Source: Promerops cafer
Lineage: Eukaryota > Chordata > Aves > Passeriformes > Nectariniidae
Direction of reading: 5' to 3'
Length of the DNA: 64,000 bases
Assembly: GCA_013398275.1 (NCBI GenBank)
Contig: VZSE01002883.1
Location: 453,249 to 517,248 of the forward strand
Both the position numbers and the translations under genes were made by a program. The first letter of the stretch is position 1, and every line of letters starts with the position of its first letter. Below are positions 21,671 through 33,418 of the stretch, piece after piece. Below the pieces are notes generated by a model. That model was given only the letters and a program-made list of their open reading frames with translations. It did no database searches and was not told the origin of the DNA.

Positions 21671-24600
21671 GTATCAGCAACTCGTTGTAGAATTTCCCTG
21701 CTTGTATCTTCCTTGATGTGGAGCTGGGAATGGACACGTGGAAAGAGGATGGAGCTGCATTCCTGGGGCCTTGCTCTGGTCTCCCACAGAGGATTTGTAA
21801 AGAAGGGTTTCACACTGCTGGACTGGATTTCTAGTGAGCTTTGGGCACCCAGCTCTGGGATCTGACCAAAATTCCTCTGAAACCATGGGCTGTGGGGGGC
21901 CAAACTCCTTTGGAAGTGCCAGCCCTGCTAAGCAGGCGGGAACAAGGTTCCTGGAGAGGGAGGACCGTGTTAACAGCAGAGGTCTGCCCGTGGAAGTAGT
22001 TAATCACCAGGAATACAATTAGCACTTAAACGCCTCTGGACACCCTGTGCTGGCCTTCCCTTGTCCTACACCAGTGTCTTGCTGGCTCATTACCTGCGAC
22101 ACCTCATTTTCAGTGCTGCTAAATCCAGCTGCCTCCGGAGGCTCCCGGTGCTCCAGAGGGGATCCTGCCTTCTCCAGCAAGGAGCATCCCTGCTCAGCAC
22201 TGCTATCCTGAGGTGTGTGACACCTCCCGACGGGAAGCAGCCCGTGCTAAAGGACACAGCCACTCCCTTTCTTCCCCCATTTCCCCCCATCCCACCCTCG
22301 CAAGCTCCCCGCAGCTCTTAAAAACACTGTTCCTCTCCTCAAAGTGCTTTTAATTGCTGCCCCTCACCCAGCAGGCTCACAAAAGCAGATGGGAGGCTGC
22401 AAGGTCTCCTTTGCCAGAAAGTCAGGCTTTTTTCAAATGTGGAAGACCTCAATTAATGAAATATTCCTCGTTTTTCTGAGGTCAGCTTTAGCAGCCGGGC
22501 CCATGATCAAATGAGAGCCTTTTCCTCGGGATGTCTGCTCGCTGGAATCTCATTAACGCTCACTTGTGCAAGGTTTAGTAGCAACTAAATGGGACAGAAA
22601 GTGGCTGTTTCCCTGTTCCTCCCCCATGGATCTGGCAGGAGGCAGGAGGACCTCACACGGCTGTGTTTTACCCTCTTTGCCCCTCTAATCATATCCCTTC
22701 TTTCACTCAGCACCAACCCAGCCTTCAGATCCTTGCAAATCTCTGCTGGTTTGGGTGGAATTCAGGGCAAAACGGTGTCTGGCAAGTAGATGAGGAGTCT
22801 GTGCTTGTGGCAGTGTGGATTTTCACAGCTCTGCAGTTGGAATCGCTCTCGCCCGGTGTGAATGAGGCCAGGGAGTGACCCTGGATTTCCATCGTGTTTA
22901 GCTGGAAGCAGAGTGCAGCTCCTGCTTTCTAAATTCATCAGTCACCGCCAGAACATCCATTTTAATGGAGTTCAGGCTATGGAGCCTTGAAGGGAATTGT
23001 TCTGCAATAACGAGCTCGTGTGTAAGAGTTATGCCCCAAGGGAAAGCTTCTCCTCCCAGTGGGATCTGAGTCCTCACCGAGGGGCACTTCTGGATGACTC
23101 ACTATTATTATTTATTACTTCTCTGGCATCATAAATGTGCAGGGCACTGTGGAAAGGGCACAGGACAACACCCCTGCCTTGATGAGGTTACAACACCCCT
23201 GCCCTCACTCCTGCCAAACTTGTGGCATGCTACAGATGAATAACTGGAATGTGGGGAAGGAAGAAGGAGCAGCCTCAGTCCCCACTGGGACGAAACACCA
23301 GGCATTAACTCAAATGCAAACTGGGAATTACCAGGGAGACACAATTAAGAGAATAAACCTGGGGAATGCACATCTACACATTATCTCCAAGACCAGGATA
23401 GAAGACATGGAAGGAAGGAATAGTACATTTCCCTCTCTCCTCCAGCCATGCTGCTCAAGACTGCACTCCAAGGGGCTGATCTCTGTATTTCCCATATGGA
23501 ATCTCTGTCCAAGTGCCCCACTGGCACCAGGCAATGCCAGCACCATTATGTGCTGTTAGAAGTTGGTAAATCCAAAACAGAAGTGCAGCCCAGCCTGGAG
23601 TGTCTGCAGCATCCTCTCTGCCATGGTCTGGGCCCTAGAGGAATTTCATTCAGAGGGTTTTTTCTTCATGGAAACATGAGCACCTTCTAGCTCTGCTCCC
23701 CATTCATGTCCTTCCCTGAGGTCTGTCTGTGCCTCTCCCATGGAATGTGTTCATGTCCTTCCAGCAATGTATTCCCATGAAAAGAACATATTCCTGAGGT
23801 GAGAAACGGACACCAAATTCCTGGCTTGACCACTTGATAAAGGTGGTGCATATCCCAGAGCAGAATTTGGGAGCTTTTATTTATCATTGCACCAGATTAA
23901 CACCAGCACACACCTCAGGGTTGGACCCCAGAGCTTGAATCCAGGTGTTTCTCCCAACAACAGCCCTTCTCGGGCACCACCCTCCTGCCAGTCTTCCTGA
24001 ATCCCCAAATCTCCAGGCAGGCTCTGCTCAGCCCCATTTTTCCAGCAGAGCAGTGGCTCCAGCAGCCACGGGCACACCTGGGGACGTGCTGGAAGCGGAG
24101 CTGTCACAGGAGGCTTTGCCATGCCCTGCATGCTGGTTCTCCATCCCGGTGCAGCCCTTCCCAGCTCTGCTGCATTCCCAAAGGCACACTCCTCCAGCAT
24201 TTTCCGCAGCAGCTGGGCCGAGCAGAGCAACGCTGCTCTGACACAAACACTTCTGCCAGGGATTTCACAATTGGCTGCCCTCCCTCACCTCCAAACCGGG
24301 ACTCCTTGCCAAGAATGTGTTTCCCAGCACTGCACTTCCAGCCCTGTCACCTGCAAACACAATTACTCCTTGCTCTGGATGGGCTTCGTTAGCGACGGGG
24401 CTGGGGAAGGGCTGAAATGGAGCGTGCTGCCCGCTCCGGGGGGGACGTGTTGTTAGCAGGCACAGGGAAGGAGCTTCTGCCAAAGCTGCTCCAGCAAACC
24501 CTGCACAGCTGCTGCAGGAGAAGCTCTCGCTCGCTGATCCGGGGCAGCGAGGCATGAAGAGGAGCTCTGGGGATGGGGAGGGACCTGGTGGTTTTGGAAT

Positions 24601-24813
24601 ATTGAGCATACAGAGGATGCAGCTGGGAGAGAGCCACAGGTTGGCTCTGCACCTTCCCTTCTGCTGATCAAGGGTGGCTGCTCAGGGGCTTGATAAGGGA
24701 GGGTTTGATCCTTTTATCATGGTCTTTGACATTGGGATTTTGGTTTTTTAATAGGAAAAATCAGGCTGGAAGAAGCAGCTTGGTGATTTAGTGTATCTTT
24801 GATCATAGGAGAG
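21671..24813. other. 3.1 kb CR1-free unique noncoding block
   Basis: No exon is recognised. The segment 22420-22570 is AT-rich with homeodomain-like cores (CAATTAATGA, CTCATTAACG) and a TCF-like ATGATCAAATG, and is a candidate conserved noncoding element. The stretch 23095-23140 is a TTATTATTTATTA tract. The part from 23945 to 24600 is GC-rich with scattered CpG but no clear island. Confidence 0.5.
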
Positions 24814-24963
24814 ATCATGAAATCATATACTCATGGAATGGTTTGGGTTGAAAGTGACCTTAAGAACAATCCAGTTCCACCCCCTGCCATGGGCAAGGAC
24901 ACCTCCCACTATCCCAGGTTGCTCCAAGCCCTGTCCAGCCTGGCCTTGGACACTTCCAGGGAT
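24814..24963 (-). repeat. CR1 LINE 3' end fragment (reverse)
   Basis: It starts ATCATGAAATCATATACTCA, a decayed terminal repeat, then TGGTTTGGGTTGAAAGTGAC, CCCTGCCATGGGCAAGGACAC and CTTGGACACTTCCAGGGAT. It is 5'-truncated at that point, about 150 bp long. Confidence 0.9.
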
Positions 24964-25109
24964 TGGAGCTTTTCTTGCCCATTGTCACTTTGGGAATTTT
25001 GCTTTCTTTTCTGAGTGTATTTCCTAGATTGAGGAGACCTCAAGTTGTCAGTTCCCATGAATTTCCCTGCTCCCTGCATGCTTAGGATGGTGGCTTTACC
25101 ATCCTGGCC

Positions 25110-25212
25110 ATTTGGGTTGGAAGGGAAATTCAACACCAATTATTTCCAAACCCCCTGCAGGGGACACCTTCCACTAGACCAGGTTGCTCCAAGCCCCATC
25201 CAACATCCTCTT
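25110..25212 (-). repeat. CR1 LINE 3' end fragment (reverse), decayed
   Basis: TTTGGGTTGGAAGGGAAATTC, CCCTGCAGGGGACACCTTCC and GGTTGCTCCAAGCCCCATCC. It lacks the central CATGGGCA part and is among the most decayed copies. It lies 147 bp from another minus-strand CR1. Confidence 0.8.
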
Positions 25213-26119
25213 CTGTTCCACCACTTCCATGCCAGGAATTTTGAACCCATGGCTGAAGGTGCAGCAACGGCAGAACTTTCCTACTGAAACCAGGTCCAGT
25301 GTGGAGAATCTGGTGCCTCCACACCAGCAGTTTGAAGTTCCAAAGGACCATGGTGGATATGGCGGGATAGTCCCTTCTAGTGCCCAGTGCTGTGGCTTTG
25401 GCAAACTGGTTTTACATTTTGGGGGTTGGTAGTTCCTGTGGGCCTGTGACAGGAACTGGAGTGGTTCTGGAGGAGGTGCTCAGTGGGAGCTCAGCCCAGG
25501 ACCTGCTGCTTGGCTCCCAGTGGTTTCCTGGCTGTAGAGATCTGCCACAGTTCATGGAAACTCCCATCACTTATGGAGAAAACCAAAAATGCAGGCACCT
25601 TCACAAGCACCAGTGCATGGAAGCAGCAATAAAAAAATGCCTGTATTTTAATCCAATCTGAATTGGATTTTGTGAGAACAGCAAATTTCATCACGGAGAA
25701 CTAAATTTCGGTTGATTTTCCAGTACAGAGCACAAAAAGCCTCATGTTCTTCCAACACAGGGAATGTTTTCCTGGCATCCATTGGAAATGCTGTGTCACC
25801 ACTTTTGTTAATGTGATCAGCAGCAAGCTGAGTCCAAAGCAGGCATCAGGAATGGACGGTTTTTTCAGGACTCATCCCAACTTGGCAGGCTCTGGACAAG
25901 TGGAGGGATGTTCCACGCCCAGAACAGTGGGAGCCTCCTGGAACCACTGGCAGTTCAACGTGCTGTTGGGTGGAGTTGGAGCAGGAGCACAGGAAGGGGC
26001 TGAAGAGGAAGTGATGGCACAGGGATCCTTTCTTTGGGCAGCCTCGAAACGCTCGATAAGCTGGTTCTCCAAGGTATTTGTCTGGAGGTAGCTGGCAAAA
26101 TGCACTTCGTGGAACCCCA
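25213..26119. other. Unique noncoding sequence
   Basis: No gene is recognised. AT-rich at 25620-25740, including AATAAAAAAATGC. Frames of 115 codons or fewer have no family resemblance. Confidence 0.5.
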
Positions 26120-26395
26120 GAATGGTTTGGGTGGGAAGGGACCTTAAAGCCCATCCAGTCACATCCCCTGCCATGGGCAGGGACACCTTCCACTGTCCCA
26201 GGCTGCTCCAAGGCCTGTCCATCCTGGCCTGGAACACTCCCAGGGATCCAGGGACGGCCACAGCTTCTCTGGGCAATCTGTGCCAGGGCCTCCCCACCCT
26301 CACAGGGAGGAATCTCTTCCCAATATACCATCAAAACCTCCCCTCCTTCCGCTTAAGGACATTCCCCTTGTCCTGCCACTCCAGTGAAAAGAACC
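26120..26395 (-). repeat. CR1 LINE 3' region, about 275 bp (reverse)
   Basis: AGAATGGTTTGGGTGGGAAGG, CCCCTGCCATGGGCAGGGAC, CAGCTTCTCTGGGCAATCTG, GGAATCTCTTCCCAATATAC and ACATTCCCCTTGTCCTGCC. It is a standard 5'-truncated copy of the dominant subfamily. Confidence 0.9.
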
Positions 26396-27336
26396 TTCTT
26401 ATCAGTGCTTCTTCGATACTTCCCACCTTTGTGGATGGAAGTGTGGAAGGATGATGAGCTGCATGGAAAGGAAGGAAGTGCAAGGAAGAGGTGGTGTGTG
26501 TCATACTGTCCTTTCCGTCCTTTGTTGTCCTCCTCTCTCTCCCCCTGACCTTTTACTCCTGCTCAAAACTTCCTCTGGGACTGAGGGAAACACAGACCAT
26601 CCAGCTGGATGGTGACCTTCTACCTGGAGCTGGGCACAGGACAACCAGCTGTGAGCTCCTGGTTCATGTCCTCCAGAGCTTCAGGCAAGCCAGGCTGCTT
26701 CCAGGCAGGGATTTACCCCATGGATTTTGAGTGCTGGCAGAATGCAGGATTTTGCTACATCTCATTATCCAATTTGCTCCAGGTGTTCCCAACACTTTTC
26801 TATCTGAACACCTCCTGGTAGTGCCTTCAGCAATCCAACTGGTGTCTGCTTTGTGTGGTCTGTTTTCCCAACCCATTCCCCGGGAGAAGGGAAGGCAGGA
26901 GAGCTGAAGTGGGAGAAGATTGTAGGTTTGTTTTCCATTCATTTATTCACAGTATCTATACAGGTTTGTGTTCATGTTACAAAAATCACACTGAGGAAAC
27001 ATTCCTCACATTTGGCACTGGCCTTCCTGGAGGGGCTCTTTCCCTGGATTTTATTTTGTGGCACACACAGGCTTCAGACAGGCTTTCATCCACCTGCAGA
27101 ATCCACCGCAGTGCCATAGAGCAAGGCTCCCCACACTGCCCTCACTGTGGGGCAAGAAGGGCAAGATCTTCTCCTAATTTATTGTAGGGAGTAAATATCA
27201 GAAGGGAAGGTGTCCAGAGGTTGGATCCAAGCTCTTCTTGGTGGTGCTCAGCAATGGGACAAGACAAAGAGGCAGGAATTGATGCCTGGGAAGTTCCTCC
27301 TGGACAGGAGGAAGAACATTCTTTCCTTTGCAGTGA
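26396..27336. other. Unique noncoding sequence
   Basis: No gene is recognised. A pyrimidine-rich stretch lies around 26500-26560. The sequence is AT-rich at 26930-27010. Frames reach about 110 codons and are not protein-like. Confidence 0.5.
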
Positions 27337-27500
27337 CAGAGCATTGAACAGATCCCAGAGAAGGCGTGGAGTCTCCTCACTGGGGATATTCCAGAACCAT
27401 CTGGATGCAATCCATGTGCTCTGGGATGACCCTGCTGGAGCAGGGTGGCCCACTATGGTCCCTTCCAACCTTAACCATTCTGTGATCCGTGATTCTGCGA
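27337..27500 (+). repeat. CR1 LINE 3' end fragment of a different subfamily (forward)
   Basis: GAGCATTGAACAGATCCCAG, GGAGTCTCCTCACTGGGGAT, GACCCTGCTGGAGCAGGGTG and CCATTCTGTGATCCGTGATTC. The CTGGAGCAGGGTGGCC signature is like the CR1 3' end common in chicken, and unlike other copies in this window. It is 5'-truncated, about 165 bp long. Confidence 0.85.
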
Positions 27501-28353
27501 GTTGATCTAAAGAGGTTGGTCATGGCTCCTCACGTTCCCCAGGGATTGTACTTGAGCACAATCCCTACTGGGCTGTAGCTTTTCGCAGCCTTTCCCTCTG
27601 CCAGCAAAGCTTGGCTTGGCTCGCCCTCGTGCAGATGCTGCTCTTGGCCCAGGCCTGGCCCATGTTGACAGCAGCCGTGCGGGGAGGCAGGAAGCTCTTG
27701 GAGACAGCTGGCACTTGGATCCGGCTTCTCTGCTCAGTTTGCCTTGGAGCTGTGCTGGTGATGGAGCAGGTCTGGAGAAAGCCAGTCCTTGTGGAATGGC
27801 GTGTGGGAAGCGCAGGTTCCTGCCGCGGTTTGGATGTATCCCACCAGAAGGGCTCCGAGCCTCCCTCACAGCCGCTGGATCCGTGCCACCCTGCAGGACA
27901 GCACAGCCGCTCATCAGCAGCACGGATGCTGCATCCTGCTTCCATGAGCTTTACTTTTAGGCTCTGCCTCCTTCTCTCCCATCTGCTCCTCAGTGGGCTG
28001 GCCACCATCAGCCAGGAGCAAGTGGCCAGAGATGGAGGAGAGACAGCTCTGCTGATCCCACCAAGAGGCCTGGGAGAGGCTGGCTTTGTGGAGTAATTGT
28101 TCCCAGGTTTATTGCTGAGCCTTTGGGGTTAGGGGAGCGGGCCCTCTCTGAAACTTTGCCATCCTTCACACATTCGCATCTTCCTGCTGTGTCCCAAGAG
28201 GTGCTTGCTGGAAGGAACCATCTGGGATAGCTGTCCACAAGCAAGAGCTCACTGCTCCAGAGCCATCCTGGCTTGGCACAAACCACAGGAACAGCAGGGC
28301 CCCTTCCTAAGTCTCATCCCAAACAGCAGAGCTCTTCCCACTGAACTTTCTGG
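27501..28353. other. Unique, moderately GC-rich noncoding sequence
   Basis: Frames of 161 codons (27611-28096, plus) and 147 codons (27565-28008, minus) overlap on opposite strands. Such overlaps are expected by chance where GC is raised, and neither looks like a protein. Scattered CpG occurs around 27610-27900. Confidence 0.5.
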
Positions 28354-28448
28354 TCTAGTGGAAGGTGTCCCTGCTCATGGCAGGGGGTTAGAACTGGGTG
28401 ATCTTTAAGGTTCCTTCCAACCTAAACCATTCCATGAATTTTGTGATG
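28354..28448 (+). repeat. CR1 LINE 3' terminal fragment (forward)
   Basis: CTAGTGGAAGGTGTCCCTGC, TCATGGCAGGGGGTTAGAAC and CCTTCCAACCTAAACCATTCC. Only the last 95 bp of the element remain. The terminal repeat is decayed to CCATGAATTTTGTGATG. Confidence 0.88.
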
Positions 28449-29645
28449 TCAGGGACTGGCCCGTGAGGATCCTCAGAGTCACCTTCTGCTGCAGTAGAGC
28501 AGACACAGTGAGCAGGTTGGTTCTCATTACAGCCAGAACGACTCTTTCAACTCTTTTTCCCTTCTTCTGTGATGTTCCTGAATCCATCACATGCTCCATG
28601 TGCACAGCCAACCCTTTCCATTCACATACATATTACCTCCTTCCTCCCCAGCCTCCACTCCCCACTGCTCAGAGGTTGCTCTGTGGAGAAAGGACATTTC
28701 GGAGGTTACACTGAAAAGTCAGCAGCTCCTGGAATTTATATCCATCCCAGGTCTAGAAGATCAGGCTGTAGAAGATTCCTCCACAGGTCCTGTGAGGAGC
28801 CACTTGGGAAGCTGAGCTCTCAGCCTTCACCTCACGTGAATCCTCCTTTATAGTTCCCAGTGGATCTGATTAGGCTGCCAAGGAAATGGAGCTGCTGAAG
28901 CACTTGCTATGAGAAGAAATGGGGCAAAATGAGGGGGAAGAGGGTGGAGTGAACAGTGTTTCTTTGCAGAGGTTTCCAAAACAACCTGATAAACAGAAGT
29001 TGTGGAGAAACAGGCAGCAGTCCCAGCAGTTACCTGAATTTCATTCATTTTAATTCCTGAACAGCAGCAAAACTACTCCAATCCAAGTAATTTCCTGGAG
29101 AGCAGACTGAATGAGCTCTAGGAGGTCAAAGGCTCAAGGAAAAGTGTATGGTCCATTGGGGAGTGGACTTTCAAAAGTCTTTGTGTCACAAGGAAATCTC
29201 CTGAGCGTTGTGGATGTGGTCATAGGATCATAGCAGCTTTGTGAGGGTCTCAGGGATGTGTTCCCAGGATTTCACCCAGAACAGAAGCTTTCATTTCTGG
29301 TCTCAGCTGTAGACACTTCTCTACAGAAATGGAAAATAAGCAGGGGCTGTGGGCTCAGGCGTTAATTCAGGGCTGGGGGAGCAGATGAAACACTGGGTAA
29401 ACAAAGAGTAGCACAACAGGATGGATGCAGGGAGCCACCTGTCTCCTCCTGGCCTCTCTCCCTGCTGGTATTTTGTTGGGAAGGGTTATTCTTAGAGCTC
29501 ACTGTGTAAATGAGCAGTTTAAATATTCCCTGACTCACACGGCAAATGCTACTCAGGGAGTGTCAGCACAAAACATGGCCTGTGCCACATCCCTGAGGAA
29601 ATCACTGCAGGAGCTGCCTGACCTTTACAGAACTGTTCCAGGCAC
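28449..29645. other. Unique noncoding sequence
   Basis: About 1.2 kb with no recognised gene or repeat. The stretch 28900-29110 is purine-rich and AT-rich. Confidence 0.5.
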
Positions 29646-29740
29646 TTGGAGCAGTCTGGGATAGTGGAAGGTGTCCCTGCCCATGGAATGAGATGGTCTG
29701 TAAGCCCCTTTCAACCCAAACCAGCCTGGGATTCTGTGAA
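29646..29740 (+). repeat. CR1 LINE 3' terminal fragment (forward)
   Basis: CTTGGAGCAGTCTGGGATAG, TGGAAGGTGTCCCTGCCCAT, CCCTTTCAACCCAAACCAGC and GGGATTCTGTGAA. It is a 95-bp 5'-truncated copy of the dominant subfamily with a 10-15 bp internal loss after CCCATGG. Confidence 0.88.
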
Positions 29741-30406
29741 GTTGGATCCACCTCACCTACCTTATCCCCTTAAGTTAGGCTTCCAGGCAAACCAGTTTTT
29801 CTGGGCTCCTGTATTTGGAGATAGACAGCTCCAGATGGTGGTCCTTCTTCCACAGAGGAATCCTGCACCAGTTTCTCTCCAGTGACTCCAGAGGTGACTG
29901 CTCTCTCTTTAAGGCCTGGGGCCACAAGGACTGTACAGCAGGGACTGCTTCCCATTCCCCCTTCCTTGTCCCTTCTTGGTCACCAGGATCCATTATTTGA
30001 CTTAAATACCTCCTAATGGCAGAGCAGGGAGTTAGGCCTGTGGTGAGGATGATAACCCAAACCCTCCCAGCTCCACGTGGAACACGTCAGGATAGGGGTT
30101 CTGCTCTATCATCACTGTTGCCAAAATGAAATTAAACTAATCCAATGTGGGAGAAGCCAGGAAGAAAGGCCATGACACAGCAGGGATCTTGCAGGGTTGT
30201 TTTGGCTGAGCCAGCGGCAAGATGAAGCTGGAGAGGTCTCTGCTTCCTGACTGGAAGGACCTTGAGTCCATGGCTGATGCGTTCCTTGGATTGTGCTGAA
30301 CCAAACTGAGTAGGTCTTATTGTGGAATAGCAAACACACAACAAACCTGTGATGTTGATGTGGTGCCTGGTTTTCACACCTTCATGTTTCAGAGCCCAAG
30401 GAGCTG

Positions 30407-30440
30407 CTTCTCCTCATTCTCCTTCTCCTCTTCCTCCTCC
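30407..30440. repeat. Polypyrimidine tract
   Basis: CTTCTCCTCATTCTCCTTCT and continuing C/T-rich sequence, with one A. It could be read as the polypyrimidine tract of a splice acceptor (CCCACAG follows), but no open exon with coding character follows. Confidence 0.6.
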
Positions 30441-30882
30441 CCACAGCTGAATTCCCGCTTCACCAAAGGACATGTTGCTCTCTCTGCTCTGGGTTTTGCT
30501 GATAAATCTGTGGCATTTCCATGCTGCTGCTTAGCCTGGGCCAGAGAAATGAGGAGAGCAACAAGTTGGGGAAGTGATGGATTGATCTTGGGACTTGGAT
30601 TCCCAACGGACTGCTCAGCTCTGAGTGCTGGGAAATCAGAAGGATCCTTCCATGTAGCACAGCTTGGAAACACACAGCTAAGCATCCATGCCTAGCCACT
30701 CCCAGTGACCCTCCTGGCCCCAAGTGTCCCCCCACAGCTTCCCCTGACATGGGACAGCTCCAGCCAGCTCTGCCATCCCTCCTTGTGAACACCTATGGAG
30801 GGAGCATGTTCTCCACCCACCTATGCCAGCTCCATCCAACACAGAGCCCTCTCCCTGAGCAGTGCCAGCTCCTGGGCTCTAG

Positions 30883-30900
30883 AGGAGGAGGAGGAGGAGG
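30883..30900. repeat. AGG trinucleotide run, six units
   Basis: AGGAGGAGGAGGAGGAGG, a short perfect microsatellite. Confidence 0.95.
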
Positions 30901-32819
30901 TTGCAGGTGTTTCAGTGCCATTATCAGTCCTGAATCAGTCATTTTCCACCTCCAACACAGCTTTTATTCACTGTGTGCCTCCCTGCTTGCTCTGAAAAGC
31001 CTTGTTTCTCCCTGTCTCCTGCTGCTCCTGCCTCTGCTCTCTTCTCATCCATCACCAGGGTCCAGCTGGGGTATGGCTCTGGCACAGACACCCTTTGGAG
31101 GGGGTGGAGGGGCTGGGTCCTGGGCTGGCTGTGATTCCCAGGACGTGACAAAGGGGCTCTTTGGCTCTGAGTAGTGGCTGCACCACCCACAGATCCTACA
31201 TGCAGGTGTGACACAGCATGGTGACTGATCTGGCTGGTGGCCACTCGCAGATCAGTCCCACAGCTCCAACACCCACCTGGAAGCTGTGAGGAGCAAGCCA
31301 AGCCTGCAGATCACAGCACTCATCAGTGTCCTGCCAGCACCAGGACAGCGTGACTCAGGAAAGAGGAGGGGAGTGGAGTGTGGAGATAATAAATGAACCA
31401 CCAAGTGCTGTTGGAGCAATGCCTTGGGCCATATCTTCACTTCTGGAGCCACACCTGGCGTGGGCAGCACACGAGCAGGTGCTGAGTTACACCCACACAG
31501 TGATCCAGGGATCAGTTCCCTGTCCCAGGCTTCCTTAGGCTCTGTAGTGCACAGCTCCTCACACACTGCTGCCTCATCCATCTGCTCCACTCCAAATGCT
31601 CATCCCTAATGTGAAGCCTGCTCTTTCCTCTGCTGTTCAGGGCTCCATGGCTGGTAATTTCCCTGGCATGTAAAAGCTTTGGAAAATTATTGTAGAGCAC
31701 AGGTTCACACCTTGTCAGGAAGAGGAGAAGTTTAATAAACCGTGGAGCCAAACTGTTGGATCCCTGCATTAATGCAGGTGAGCAGCTGGAAGCAGCTCCA
31801 CAGAAGGAATTCTCAGCAGGATGCCAGAGGCAGAGCACCCAGAGCTTCTCCAGCAGCTGTTTTGCTCAGCTGCTCCAGCGCTGGCCTCTGGGAACAGCGG
31901 CTGTTCTGAACCAGAGCAGAGGAACAGTGCCCCAGGCCAGAAGGGATAAAAGTGCTGGTACAATCCTACAGATGTCTAGAAACCATTTTCACCCGCCTTG
32001 CTCACACCTCCTGAACCTGCAGAGCTTCTGAAGATGAGCCCAAGGTGTCTCTGGAGTACCCAGAAGTTTTCTACATCCCTGTTGGTCTTCTTTACCCAGG
32101 CTTCTTCCCACAGACCCTTTCTTTGGGTGGCGTCTCGGGGCTTGTGCCACCTGCTTCAAGCAGCAGCTGTGGGAGCAGGGACTGGAGCAGGGATTGTGTG
32201 AGGCAGCCTCTTGGCTTTCACCAGGGGATGGAAGGATGGACCAGAACATCCAAATCCCCACTCCAAACATGTCCATAGGAATATTTGCTGAAAGAGAAAA
32301 AATACGCTTTTTAGCACTGAAGATTTCCTGTGCCTCTTGGAGCAACCGGATCACTTTGTCCTTTCCCAAAAATCAGAGTGCTCCACTCGGGCCTGCTGGG
32401 AAGCATCTTCAGGTGTTGGTAGCTGGTAGAACCAAAGCTGACCAAGCTGTGGCAGCACAGGAAGCTCTCCCCGAGCTCAGCCTGGGGTCTGCAGCAGGGG
32501 GAGGTGGCGTGGGCTCGCCCCGGTGCCACCGGGATGATCCTCTGGGAAAGGAGGGCAGATCCAGGCACTCACCACCCCCCGGGCCGTGGGCTGCACAGCC
32601 TCGGCTCTTATTCCCACTATAGGATCCACCCACGCCGTTAATGATTCACATCACATCACTCGCTTAACCCTTCCTGCAGCCTGTGCCTAAACTAGCCCAG
32701 GCTGCTATCTAATCCCATTTCCAAGGCCTCCTTTTCATTACTGCTCTGGCTGGGAAGGGGAATGCTTCAGGAGCAGGAACTAGGGCCCATGGTGGGATTC
32801 TTAGGGCTGTCCTGTGGCA

Positions 32820-32894
32820 GGCCAGGAGCTGCAGTTGATCCTTGAGTGTCCCTTCCAGCTCAGGATATTATCCTATGGCTCTGTGACTCCATGA
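32820..32894 (+). repeat. CR1-X-like or SINE tail fragment (forward)
   Basis: GTTGATCCTTGAGTGTCCC, TTCCAGCTCAGGATATTATCC and CTATGGCTCTGTGACTCCATG match the tail of the SINE at 5720-5790 and the reverse of the CR1-X-like starts at 8861, 50047 and 62618. No tRNA-like head is visible to its left, so LINE and SINE origin cannot be separated. Confidence 0.7.
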
Positions 32895-33117
32895 ACTCTA
32901 CAGGGAGGGGTGTGCACTCCACTGAACATTTTGGCTGTGGAATGGCAATAAATTAATGGACACTGGTTTCATATCCTAAAATTCCTGTGTTGCCCTGGCA
33001 AAGGATATCGGTACCATCATCTGTCCAGCTCTTCTTCTTTCTCTGGCTCTGTTTGGGGTCTCCCAGGCTGTGTGCTCTAAGTGTGATCACTGCACACCCA
33101 TCCACGAAACTCAAGGT

Positions 33118-33418
33118 TTCACGGAGAAAGGGAGACTCAAGGGAACCTTCTGGCTCTCCACAACTCCCAAGAAATGGCCTCAGGCTGTGCCAAGGGGAGG
33201 TTTAGGCTGGATATCAGGGAAAATTCCTTCCTGGGAAGGGTGGTCAGGAATTAGGACAGGCTGCTCAGGGAGGTGATGGAGTCCCCATGGCTGGAGGGAT
33301 TTAAAAGCTGTGTGGATGTGGCTCTTGGGGACACAGGTCAGTGGAGGCTTTGGCAGGGCTGGGGGACAGTGGGACTTGCAGGCTTTTCCAACTTAAGCAA
33401 TTCCCTGGTTCTCTGTAT
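33118..33418 (+). repeat. CR1 LINE 3' region, about 300 bp (forward)
   Basis: It runs from GGGAACCTTCTGGCTCTCC through GGAGGTTTAGGCTGGATATC, GGTGGTCAGGAATTAGGAC, AAGCTGTGTGGATGTGGCTC and CTTTTCCAACTTAAGCAATTC. The central block that normally holds the AGGAGGGGGCAG core is deleted (the copy passes from ACAACTCCC straight to AAGAAATGGCC). Confidence 0.88.

Larger units (their letters stand above)
29741..32819. other. 3.1 kb unique noncoding block
   Basis: No exon is recognised. It contains a pyrimidine tract at about 30407-30440 and an AGG run at 30883-30900, listed separately. CpG density rises mildly around 32505-32660. The several frames of 110-142 codons overlap one another on both strands and look like chance. 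Confidence 0.5.
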
